Shown here piece by piece: positions 21,152 to 31,193 of a stretch of 64,000 bases of DNA; within the stretch, counting starts at the first letter, position 1; every line of letters begins with the position of its first letter. The notes beneath the pieces were generated by a model that saw nothing but the letters and a program-made list of their open reading frames with translations, ran no database searches and was not told where the DNA came from. The stretch lies in assembly GCA_034401135.1 (NCBI GenBank), contig JAWZSP010000007.1:248001-312000 (forward strand), given 5' to 3'. The position numbers and the translations under genes were made by a program. The DNA comes from Volutella citrinella (Eukaryota > Ascomycota > Sordariomycetes > Hypocreales > Nectriaceae).

Positions 21152-23346
21152 ATGGAAGCCCAGTCGCCAACAACTGTGATCGGTTGCCTCCTAGACGTGT
21201 CCGGCTCCATGCGCGAGGCTTTGGAGACTGGCCGTGAGGATGAGCAGGTGGTCGAGCGCTTACATGCCGTTCTTTCGGCTGCGCTTAAGCTCGCTCGAGC
21301 AGAACAGCGGCGGGAGCCTAGCGCTCTTATGTTTGTCGGTTTATTCGGGTTGGAAAGCAGTATCGGATGCCCCGCGACAGTTGACCTGTGTGGCGCTGTC
21401 GATGCGCTTCTGGCGACCACCGCAATGACCACGGGACTGGTCACGAACTTCTCATCGCGCTGGCGAACCAGAATAACCTCGAGCACATTACCAAGTACAT
21501 TCGAACGAAACTCACCGACGACGAGGCATTCATCGCTCATGCATACCTGCAGTGGCATAAGGAACGCATCGCGGAATTCGTTGATGCTATTCCGAGTTCG
21601 ACCCAGGTGCAGAACCGTCGTGCCTTTGCTAAAGTAGGCGGTGCTAGTCTTTGCGCTATGTTTGGCGCTGCGGCTGGCTCCGTACTGGGGCCTATCGGGA
21701 CTGTGGTCGGGATGAGCGTAGGTGGGCACTTAGGAAACCTTGGGGCGGGGAAGGCAGTGGATGCCGTTGTGGATTCTAAAGCCGAGAACTCGGAAGCGTT
21801 ACGGCTCGTACGCCAAATTTGCGACGAGTGGTTGCAAGATTTCGCTAGCTTTTTGCCACGGCCAGTTGATGACGTTGTCCATCTGCTACAGCGACTGCAA
21901 GATCACCGGGAGATGAAGGCCGGCGATGCCCCTGATCGGGACCAGGATAGTGACACTCTCCTCGACACGTTGCGTCGCTATCTGTACGGCAGAACGCCAA
22001 TGAAAGAGGCTTTAAGCAACTCGCTGGCAGCATTTCGTCAGTACCCTCCCACCGAGAAACCAGATTCTGAACAACAACGCGTGCTCGTGTTGATCTCGGA
22101 CGGCGTATGGACAGACGACGACCCGCTACCGATTGCTTCCCAGCTACGTCAGGAGGGGGTCACTATGGCATCAGTATTCCTGACAGCTGACCAAACAGTT
22201 CCCCGCCGCCAGCTCTATTGCCGATCTATGGACGACTGGCACAGGGGCCAGCAGACACTCATTGACATTGCTACTAGAGTGCCTTGTGCTACGCACCCGG
22301 TACCAGTGCTCGCATCAGTAGGCTGGAAGGTCCCGATATCTGGCGAGTGCGCTCTATACGCAACTGTATGCAGCACCGTGGCTCTGAACGAGTTCTGCTC
22401 TCTTTTATTATCCGCCCGGTTCGGCTCTGCAGACTCACTGCTTGACGTCCTGGGTCGCTTGGAACTCGACACAATTATCGACGATGAGCATGTTCGCACT
22501 CGCAAGAATCCCTCAAACCAAGGCAATCAAGGGACTTGCTACGCACATGCAACTGCCGCGGTCGTTCATATGGCACTCCTTCGCATAGTTGGTCGTGACG
22601 GAGGTCACCCAAGTATTGAACAGATCCGAACGAGGATTCTAGAGGAGCATAATTTTCCACCGAATGAAGATGGGTGGCCTACTAGGGATGTTTTAAGGGC
22701 TGTGACTGACTGGTATCCTCCACTCTGCTTTGTGGAGGTGGACGAGGATGGCGCACGCGAGGCTGTGCTTTGTCGGCGTCCAGTGCTGGCCACGTTTAAT
22801 CTATCGGAGGCGGGTTGGGAAACCTTCAGCGAGCGCTTGGATGACGTGAAGACTTGCAACTCGGTGCTCAAGTATGCTGACATGGAGCCACACCGTCATT
22901 TGCCCGATGACGGTGGCCATGCCGTTGTCCCAACCGGCTGCGATCCTGTCTCGCTCACGTTCCTCAACTCATGGGGCAAAGATTGGGGCAACAATGGCAG
23001 CTTTCGTATTGAAAATGCTTCCGTACTGGGGCTAGATGGTCCATCGGGGACGATAAGCATGCGCTTTTATGATGTGTACTGGTTGGAAGGCGGTCTGAGT
23101 TCTACGGAGCGGCAAGCCTACTGCGACAAAACAGACGAGAGACTGCACGCTCGCGCCGAGCAGTATCCCAGCATCCTGGAGCTTGAGATGCACTGCCCTC
23201 TCTGCCGTTCAAACTCGCCAATTGCCGACTTTAGCGGGAGTATTCGCCAGGCAAAGTGCCCGCGCTGCCAGGAGCCATTCGCACCCGAGCCAGGACACCT
23301 GGTTAAAGCGCTGTACGCGCAAGCCGGTCTTGACGATTTGGAGTGA
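21152..23346 (+). CDS. vWA domain / papain-like cysteine protease / zinc-ribbon protein, with one frameshift
   Basis: Read from ATG 21152 to the stop at 23346 the span is 2195 bases (3n+2), about 731 residues if a one-base shift near 21400-21440 is bridged. Frame 1 carries TTVIGCLLDVSGSM, the vWA MIDAS (DxSxS). Frame 2 continues with LLIALANQNNLEHITKYIR. An insert follows with a glycine-zipper-like hydrophobic stretch (GAAAGSVLGPIGTVVGMSVG), then the rest of the vWA fold (GRTPM, VLVLISDGVWTDDDP). From about residue 450 there is a C1 papain-like protease: NQGTCYAHA (oxyanion Gln, Cys near residue 462), DDGGHAVV (His near 588) and FLNSWGKDWG (Asn near 605). The C-terminus has CPLC...CPRC, a zinc ribbon. 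There is no signal peptide, so it should be intracellular. I know of no characterised protein with this order. No GT...AG intron bridges the frame break, so it is either a real lesion or a sequence error. Confidence 0.75.
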
Positions 23347-23627
23347 TTAAAGCTATGGCAGAAGCTTCTCAGGAGATCTATGAATGCAAAGATTGCTTTT
23401 ATAGATCTTTTTGTTATTATATACAAGGGTCTAGGGTGTATTTATCTTTATAATAGAATATTTAGTTTTTAAACTATTACATACTAAGGTAGACGAAGAT
23501 TGGAGCGTGAAAATTTTCCTAGCTAGGAAAGAATTAGCGTCCTGGATCAGCTAACAGTAGATAACCCGTCCTCTGCATCCGATGAATAAAGACTCTTGAG
23601 CAGGCATCTGAGCAGCCCACTGCAAAC
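23347..23627. other. AT-rich spacer downstream of the vWA-protease gene
   Basis: The stretch from about 23380 to 23530 is strongly AT-rich (runs such as TTTTTGTTATTATATAC and TTTAGTTTTTAAACTATTA), unlike the GC-balanced genes on either side. With the AT-rich block near 20.6-20.8 kb it flanks the vWA-protease gene. The promoter of the M20 gene must lie here. Confidence 0.5.
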
Positions 23628-24923
23628 ATGACCCAAATTCTCAGACCACCAGGGTCGGATATCCTGAACGACCATCACCCGGACTACGACCTCTACGAGA
23701 AGTTGTACAAGCACTTTCACGCCAATGCGGAGTTGTCGTGTCAAGAAGGCGAGACCGCCCGCAAGATCGTCGACGTCCTTCGCAGCCTTTCGGGCGACCT
23801 TGAGATCAAGACGGGCATTGGCGGACATGGCCTAATCGCTATTCTTCGCAACAATGAAGGCCCGACAATTCTTCTCCGGGCCGATATGGATGCATTGCCG
23901 GTCAAGGAGCAAACCGGACTCAAGTATGCTTGCAAGAAAACCATGGTCGATGACAGGGGCGAGACTCGACCGGTGATGCATGCCTGCGGCCACGACATGC
24001 ATATAACCGCCCTCCTAGCGGCAGCGGATGTGTTGGTGAAGAGCCGGCGGCGGTGGGCGGGAACTATCGTGTTCCTGTTCCAACCGGCCGAGGAGAAGGC
24101 GAGTGGCGCTGCACACATGGTGGACGCAGGCCTCTTCACGACCTTTGGGTGCCCGGTGCCTGACGTTCTGCTCGGCCAGCATGTTTCTTCCGCCAAGGCC
24201 GGAACCGTAGCTGTACGCCCGGGACCTGTGATGGCTGCCACGGACGGGCTTCTCATCAAGGTATACGGCAAGGGGGGCCACGGCAGCACGCCGCACCTGA
24301 CCATCGACCCGGTCGTCCTTGCTAGCAACATCGTTGTTCGGCTGCAGACTATTGTAAGCCGAGAGGTTCCGCCAGGCGAACTAGCCGTCGTTACCGTCGG
24401 GGAGATCAGCGCTGGCTCAGCAGAGAATATCATCAGCGACGAGGCAATCCTGAAGGTGAACACTAGGAGTCTCAAGACGAAGTGGAAGGGAGTTATCCTC
24501 GACGCCATCAAGCGTATCGTGCGCGCCGAATGCGCCGCCTCGGGGTGCACCAGAGACCCGACGTTTACGACGACGGTTTCCACGCTACCCATCGACAATG
24601 ACGAGGCCGTGGCCGCCCGCCTGAGCCGCGGTTTCCAAGCCTACTTCGGAGACCACTTCGATCCGAACATGGCCGTCTGGCCGGCAAGTGAGGACTTCAA
24701 CCAGCTCGCCATCGCCGTTCAACGCCCATATTGTTTCTGGTTCTTCGGTGGGCACGATCCGCAGGACTGGGATCGGCGTGAGAGGGAGGGGCGTTTGGAC
24801 GGGGTACCGACGAACCATAGCCCGTTCTTCGCGCCGTCGCTCAGTTTGTCGTTGCGGACGGGGACGAAGGCCATGGTGCTCGCAGCACTGACTTGTGTTA
24901 CGACTCATAATCCTCAGAAGTAG
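23628..24923 (+). CDS. M20D-family amidohydrolase (IAA-amino-acid hydrolase/carboxypeptidase-like)
   Basis: One uninterrupted exon encodes 431 residues, typical for the family. Metal-binding motifs are complete: RADMDALPVKE, HACGHDMHITALL (first zinc/manganese site), FLFQPAEEKASGA (catalytic Glu pair), LGQHV, and the C-terminal NHSPFF. The lid domain starts at GKGGHGSTPHLTIDPV. There is no signal peptide, so it is cytosolic. Members cleave N-acyl or amide bonds, such as hippurate, indole-acetyl-amino acids, N-acetyl amino acids and amidated metabolites; the substrate cannot be set from sequence. It is convergent with the S10 carboxypeptidase gene, 190 bases away. Confidence 0.92.
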   Translation: MTQILRPPGSDILNDHHPDYDLYEKLYKHFHANAELSCQEGETARKIVDVLRSLSGDLEIKTGIGGHGLIAILRNNEGPTILLRADMDALPVKEQTGLKYACKKTMVDDRGETRPVMHACGHDMHITALLAAADVLVKSRRRWAGTIVFLFQPAEEKASGAAHMVDAGLFTTFGCPVPDVLLGQHVSSAKAGTVAVRPGPVMAATDGLLIKVYGKGGHGSTPHLTIDPVVLASNIVVRLQTIVSREVPPGELAVVTVGEISAGSAENIISDEAILKVNTRSLKTKWKGVILDAIKRIVRAECAASGCTRDPTFTTTVSTLPIDNDEAVAARLSRGFQAYFGDHFDPNMAVWPASEDFNQLAIAVQRPYCFWFFGGHDPQDWDRREREGRLDGVPTNHSPFFAPSLSLSLRTGTKAMVLAALTCVTTHNPQK

Positions 24924-25116
24924 TTGTTATATTAGTTCGTAGAATAGGAACGTGCTGGCTACTACTGTTGAGACTGGTCATTCTATTCAAATTCCGTCTT
25001 GGTATTCGTTAAGGGTCCTTTACAACACGGAAGTGAAGTTTCAGCAGAAGCCTCTGGATAGAAGTGAGAAGTGGTGCATTTTGTATCCCGGCCGGGGAAC
25101 TACATCAGGACCCTTT

Positions 25117-26790
25117 TTACAGCTCCATCCCCCGATCATCGTCTAGAATCATCTGTTGCCCCTTTTCGTGCGGAGAGTTTTCTTCCAAGCCTGCCAGGTG
25201 CCCTTTCTCACTCCCCTTGACATGATCCAGCCAGTGCTTGACCAGCTTTAGCGCAGAGGCGGGCTGGTCATAGGGAACCATGTGCCCAGCGTCTTCGATT
25301 TCCACCAACGACAGGCCCGGCACTCCCTTTACGCGACCGGCCGGTCCCCCGGACGACTCCTCCCACGGGAGCTTCTGCCACGGCATCCCTCGGAACGCAG
25401 GTTTGCCCTCCCAGTCAATGTTTTTGAGCGCTTCGAGAACCCCGTCGGCGTTACAGGCGATGTCCGTCACTCCCACATAGAACAGGACGTCCAGCGGTCG
25501 CTTAGTTGGGTCACGGGCGTATTGGAGCAGTCTTCGGATGGCACCCGTCGTCGGCTCGGCCATGTCGCCGGACTCACCGTACCGCTCGTGTGTCGCCCCG
25601 TCCGCCATGCTCCACGTCTTCACGGCGCCGCGGGTCTGCACTGTCACCTCCAGCTCATCCTCGAATACGCGGGGCAGGTTGAGGTACACTTCCACATCGC
25701 TGATAGTCGGATAGCAGTCCCCCGGACCAGCACAATCGCGCAGGCGCCGGTCGTAGATGCTGCGGGTCACGTTCTTGAAGACGCCTAAGTACCCCTGCGT
25801 GCAGGGGCTGTCGGCGAGGCTGCACAGCGGGGATTCGGGCCGGCCCGTTTATCTCACAGGCACGGAGCAGCTGCTCGCACCGACGATAGCTCTCCTCGAG
25901 GCGCTCGCACTCGGGACGGTCTAGGTGCGGCGGATACTGGTCACGCCACTGGAAGCAAGCGACTTCGTACATGGAAGGGATTTGTGTGGCCGGGTGGATA
26001 TAGGGGTTGCCCACCAAAATGGATCGGAGCGGGATGATAAACGAATCGTTGTCCGAGCCGTCGAAGAAGTCGTTGTACTCGAGGATGCTGGAGGCAAGTG
26101 TGGGCACGTAACGACCGGCAAATGACTCGCCTGAGAGGTGCAGGTCAACCTTGCTGAGGGCGGGGAAAGCCTCGTATAGCATCCTGATGAAGGCGACAGA
26201 GTCGAGTGAAGACGCCGGTGTGCGGGAATGCACCGTCAGTGGCTCGCCGTCTGGGTCCTTGTCTACGTACGAGAGGCCGACCCCGGCGGGTTGGTCCAGC
26301 CAGACTACGTTGAAGTGCTCGGTCCAGGAATAGGGATTGTATTTTGTCGCGTTCGGTCCGTCGCTCAGGCAGGGCCCGTTCTCGAGCAGCATGCCATGTA
26401 ATGAGCTCCCGCCTGGGCCGCCCTGGTGCCAGATGAGCAGCGGTGCCGAAGCCGGGTCATGTCGGGCCTCGTGGTACCCTGCAGCGTGTTAGTCTAAGAA
26501 AATATGCGCGCGAGGGAGGAAGGGGTCAAAGAAAGGGCATGTCAGAGTGTGGCCGTCGGCTTACAGAAGAATAGATGTCGATCGCCGAGGTCGGCCCAGC
26601 CGGCGTGATGGCTGGAGCCACCGCTGCACAGACGATTGTCGTCGGCCAGCCAGGACTTATAGCGGAGTGCATGGCCGCCAAAGGACGAGTTGACCACTTG
26701 ATACCCGGAAGCCGTTGCGGCCGAGCCCGGCACCAAGCCGACGACACCCACGGCGGTGAGGAGGCACTTGCTCAGAAACATCGAGGACAC
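25117..26790 (-). pseudogene. secreted serine carboxypeptidase (S10) with a frameshift
   Basis: Exon 1 starts at ATG 26790 with a signal peptide (MSSMFLSKCLLTAVGVVGL...) and joins, across an intron near 26490-26565, to WYHEARHDPASAPLLIWHQ, GGPGGSSLHGMLLENGP (the oxyanion strand) and WLDQPAGVGLSY. The nucleophile motif is LHLSGESFAGRYVP. Near 25828-25847 the frame changes by one base: coding continues as SPLCSLADSPCTQGYLGVF and runs to 25117. The catalytic Asp (VGVTDIACNADG) and His (EDAGHMVPYDQP) lie downstream of the break. All parts of a normal carboxypeptidase are therefore present, but not in one frame, and no intron explains it. If the shift is real, the gene is dead; if it is a sequencing indel, it is a normal vacuolar or secreted peptidase. 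Confidence 0.8.
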
Positions 26791-27879
26791 AATAATTCGG
26801 ACAGATAAGCTGCAATGGACTACTAGTTGACTACTGTGACGAACACTCTGAACAGTCCCTCGCCTCTATAGCTTGGGAGGAGCCAGGTCTTAATGGGTTC
26901 TTAGGTGGACCGCACTTCCTAAAGAGGGAATTCTGTGCACCGCGGCGATAAGCGAAGGGTGTTCCGCTATTGTGGATCACTAACCCGGACCGCACCTATC
27001 GCCTTAGCGCTCGAAGATTGGAAGGGCTGATAAGGGAGCGCGCGCCATGAGATGACTTCGCCATGTGTCTCAAGACGCCCGGGTTCTTTTCGTGGAGTTG
27101 TTGATGACATTTCTAGATGTGGCAAGACAAGTCCTGGTATGTCGGAGGAGCAACTTGCCACTATTCACAGCTGTCGGTTTCATCTCATCTTCCTGGAAAG
27201 GCTGACTAAGAATATAGAGTGGTTCCACTGACAGGGGTTCGATGGCTCATGTATGCGTGTGGCCACTGGCTGCTGAATAGATGATTGGGGACTTGCAGTT
27301 GAAGTCTGCAACCGACCTCGAGCAGTACTAGTACTAGGCACTTTGACGACTTCTTGTCCTTGAGTGTTCTTACAACTAATACATAGTGGCATCTTCCTCC
27401 GTCGAGTCTATTGATATAGAATATGAAGTAAAGGGATTATACCCTGTGACTGCTGCTCGCTACCCTGCAACCGACATTGCTGGGGCCAAGCCTTGAACCC
27501 GAAAGCGACAACCTCCTCATCTGTAGCTTAAATTTTTTTTATCTACTTTAAACAAGTACCTGAGGCTTCGATGTGTCTAGAATACCGCTCCTGCCGGTCC
27601 ATTTGCCATGTCCAAAGTGCTAGCTGACTTGAGACAATGACGCGCCACCGCCAGTACAAAAGATGCAGCATCCCAAATTCTGCCTCACCAATTATTCCAC
27701 AGCCTTGTGCATTCTCGCCCAACCAGAAGTCGTAATTTCACGTGAAATCTGCCTCGTGGCTTCTCGCGCAGCCGACTTGTCGTCTCTCGCGTTGGGCATC
27801 AATCGCGACAGTCATTCTCCCATCTCCATCCGCACCTCACCCAATACACCTTGCCACGCATCACATCGCCCCCCGCGAA
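26791..27879. other. intergenic gap, no gene seen
   Basis: This separates two divergent genes (S10 peptidase and HeLo-like protein). A CTATAGAG sequence on the minus strand near 26870, about 80 bases before the S10 start, is a possible TATA-like element. No reading frame stands out. Confidence 0.45.
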
Positions 27880-29999
27880 ATGGCCGAGCTGGTCGGCCTT
27901 GTGGCGAGTGGCATCACACTCGTCGAGTTCGGCAGCAAAGTCGCCAGTGGCATCATCAAGCTGAAGCGGCTCTGCGATGAGGTCAAGGATGTGCCCGAGT
28001 CGCTACAGCACGTGCTGCGACGGCTGGAAATCCTCATTCCCATGGTAGAGCAGATGGACCGAGACTTTCAGACCTGCCAGACAACAGCGGCAAGCTTCAC
28101 GGCAATGTCCCTCAGCGTTTCATACTGCCGATCTGCAATCGCCGAGCTGAGATCTACAACCGAAGGGCTTGCACAGCATGTCGACGCGGCTCGAAGTCTG
28201 AAGCGGAATGCAGCGAGACTCAAGGTGGTGCTGAAGAAGGACTCGATTTCGCAGTTTGAGAAGCAGCTGGACTGGGCCGTTCAGCTTCTTGGCTTGGCGC
28301 AACAACAACATACTATGTGAGACAATTTCCGACATTGATCCTCATTCGCTAACGGGCATCAGAGCGACGTTGAAACTGCAACCTGAGGCGATAGTGCAGT
28401 GTCTGGTGTCATCGGAGATTGCAATCCAGCAGATTGACAGCAGCACGCCGGAGTGGCCAGACTCTCGACCGTCAGAGATCCTATGCACTGAACTTGTCTC
28501 TAACAAACGGTTGAAGTGGTACAGCCGAGACCTTTTCATTGGGCCTCGGTCGAGGCTGCCTGTTATACGCCTGTCGCCATTCGGGGGCTTTGCATTTGCA
28601 TCAACTCAATCCGGAGTCGAATCAACCAACACAAAGAGTAGGCATCCCGCATCATCGCCTTTGCGAAAGTGCATGACTCACAACTCGCGCAGGCTACCAA
28701 TTTCGATTATCGGCACCGAGCTGGATAGCAAACCGAGCTTGGGAGATTTTGTATTCGCCCGGAATAACTACCCACTTCCGCTCGTACAATGTCCTCCCGC
28801 GAGACGCGCCAATCTTTCGTTGTGTAGGGGCTGGCGATTACGAAGCAATGATAGATCTATTCAACACAGGAGGAGCCTCTCCATATGATGTATCTTCTGA
28901 TGGCCATGCGCTCCTTCATGTGCGTAGACCTAAACAAGTAAAAGTTTGGATGTGACTCGCTGACTAGCTGTAGTTCGCCTGTGAGTCTAGATCTGTGGAA
29001 TGCATCAAGGCATTGTTGCCATTTACTTCCACCGGGTCGATTCTTCTTGCGGTCGCTATCCATGAAATTCTTACCCTCAGTGGGCGTTCCTGGAATGAGG
29101 CTAGCGAGTTTCACCGCATGGCATTGTCTGCCGAACATCTACAGGGTGCAGTGTTGGAACTTGACTTAAATGAGAATCCATCCTACAAATTCTACCTGTC
29201 TTATACTATGGGAAGCTCACAAGCATTTCTTCAGGCGTTTCTACCACTTGTTTCGCCGAATCATTATGCAAGGCCTGCCGTGGAGCGACTCAACTTGGTG
29301 GGCTTTCTTTTGCCGCATCCTGCAGCCGCTCGATACATCCTCCAGAGATCGGGTCAGATAAGCCAAAGAGATGTCGATGACCTTCAAAATTCCGGCATAT
29401 CCCTCCTTTCCCTTTTCACCTGCAGTTCGATTACTTATGGGGACACCCCCGCTGAAATGCGTGAGTGGCGCAGGCTGCGGAGGGACACGATCCTATTAAC
29501 AAAAAATCTCCATTTTCAGCAGCAGGATAAAGCAGCGGCCATTCCCTTTCCAGTTGTGGGACATTTTCGTTTGGCCGTGGGTACGACACTTTCTTGCCTG
29601 ATCACCTCGTTCCGCGTTCGTATAATCGGCCACCAGAGGAGAAGTCTGGTCATAGATGACCTGAATGGCGCACTTTTGGATTGGCTCAAGGACTTGGAAA
29701 TAGTAGGGGTGAACTTGCTTGATTACGGCAAAGCTGAGAGTCTAATCTTGGCTCGGAGGGGGTTGCTCACAGAGGATCGCTCATACACGTGCATATTGGA
29801 GTGGTTTGAGATGGATAACAACGCTAAGCCCGTATGGCGATGGGATGGGGGAGCAAGACTGTCCAACTTTACCTACGGCCCGAGCCCACGAGACTGGAGC
29901 TTCAATTGGGACACTTTGTATGAAAGATCTGCTGGAGACTTCTGGGAGCTGATTGAAAGCCCGTGGCCGAGTATGCCGGGCGGCTGGGTTGATGATTGA
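27880..29999 (+). CDS. HeLo-like N-terminal domain protein of the fungal STAND/ankyrin type
   Basis: Four exons (27880-28316, 28363-28637, 28693-28919, 28974-29999) splice in frame to 654 residues. The N-terminal 145 residues (MAELVGLVASGITLVEFGSK, helical, with an amphipathic first helix) match the 'fungal N-terminal domain of STAND proteins' related to HeLo/SesA domains. The middle carries WIANRAWEILYSPGITTHFR, NVLPRDAPIFRCVGAGDYEAM and ASPYDVSSDGHALLH, the opening of an ankyrin-type stretch seen in a large fungal family. The C-terminal 340 residues are conserved-looking but without a motif I can name. No nucleotide-binding P-loop is seen, so this is not a full NLR. A role in heterokaryon-type recognition or cell death is an inference from the N-domain only. 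Confidence 0.72.
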
Positions 30000-31193
30000 G
30001 ACAACCTTGAGCTGAGGTAGGACGCCACGGGCAGGCAGCTCTATTGCAGTTGAATGGGAAGTGGGGTCATGGCTGGAACAATCGCAAATCAACCACAAAA
30101 GTGGTTCAGCTTGTTGGCAAAATTCACGAGTACTCCATTCACTGGCTGTTTCATCCGGGTCTTACCATCCGAAAATACCCGTCTATCGTGGGCTGATGAC
30201 ATGGTTCCCCCTGCCAACACCGATCATGCCAGCGAGGGCCAGGACTGCAGAAAACAAGACAGCCTTATGTGTTTGAGCTAACTAGGGATGGGTTCTAGAT
30301 GCTGGTATGGTATTGCATAATGGCCAATGTTGGGTGAACCGTCTCAACTGCCCTTTGGTACGGACCAGCCTGGATGGAATTAGACGCATGTAACCGGCAT
30401 CGCAGGGGTTTGACAGCTGGGCGATTCCTCATCCAGCTGACTCCTTATAGGTGAGTACGGGTCCGAGGCTGATGCATGCCTTGTTCAACATTTACGTCCA
30501 GTCTCGACGAGAGCCGAAGTACGCATACTCTGAACTGCCGAGCTCACAGATGCCCGGCCGAGGAATTCCACGAGCAAAAGCACAGTTACGGGCTGCAGAC
30601 CGGACCGCATGAGCTGCCGCCCAATGAGTACCGGCCGCCGACAAGCTTTGAGCTACCGAGCGATGCGACGTTTCCGCGAGAGATGGAAGGAAGCCTCCCG
30701 CCCTCGGGTCTGTCTGCCAAGTAGGAACCGTGTTGGCGGAGGAGTAGAGTCGGAAGACGCCGAGGCGGGGGAGTATGCATTCGGTCTTTGAGATTACTCA
30801 CTACACATGGACATGGTTACTTCTATTGGATCGGAAAATACTGCGGTAGGCTTAGAAGGCGAACTGGGGTTTCGCTAAGCTTCAATCGTGTACAATACCA
30901 TTCATTCAAATTTCAGCGTTGGCGTTGAGCCTGTATCCCTGTTTGCACGCCACGTCACTGGGTGTTTCAAATCGTCTCGCAAGGATCTTAGCCACAGTGG
31001 GCTTGTATGATAGCGAAGCACAGGAATGCAGGGTGGATCAGTTGGTGCGTGTGCATGCACTGCCACTACCAGTTGGCAAGGCCTGTTGGTCCCTTCAATA
31101 TTGGGCTAGCTGTCTCTGATCCAACCCGCCATCATAGGAAGCCTCGGAAGAGACTACAGATGAGCGCTGAAAATTTCTGCCTAAATATATCTT
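30000..31193. other. intergenic gap with a possible gene remnant
   Basis: This lies between the convergent 3' ends of the HeLo-like gene and the giant SGNH hydrolase gene. Apart from the possible remnant listed next, I see nothing coding. Confidence 0.4.
30487..30724 (+). pseudogene. possible C-terminal fragment of a fungal membrane protein
   Basis: Two overlapping frames together read an 'ELPxx' type tail: EPKYAYSELPSSQMP in one frame, then EEFHEQKHSYGLQTGPHELP and PTSFELPSDATFPREMEG in the next, ending at 30724. Such repeated ELP/EMP cytosolic tails are common at the ends of fungal membrane proteins of unknown function. The frame change and the lack of any upstream coding sequence make this at best a remnant. 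Confidence 0.25.

Noticed and set aside
23741..24598. 285-codon frame antisense to the M20 amidohydrolase
   Set aside because: Shadow of a strongly coding exon.
27180..27392. Short minus-strand frame with CISC near its start, considered as a zinc-finger fragment
   Set aside because: Only two cysteines close together and no second pair; no homology I can name.
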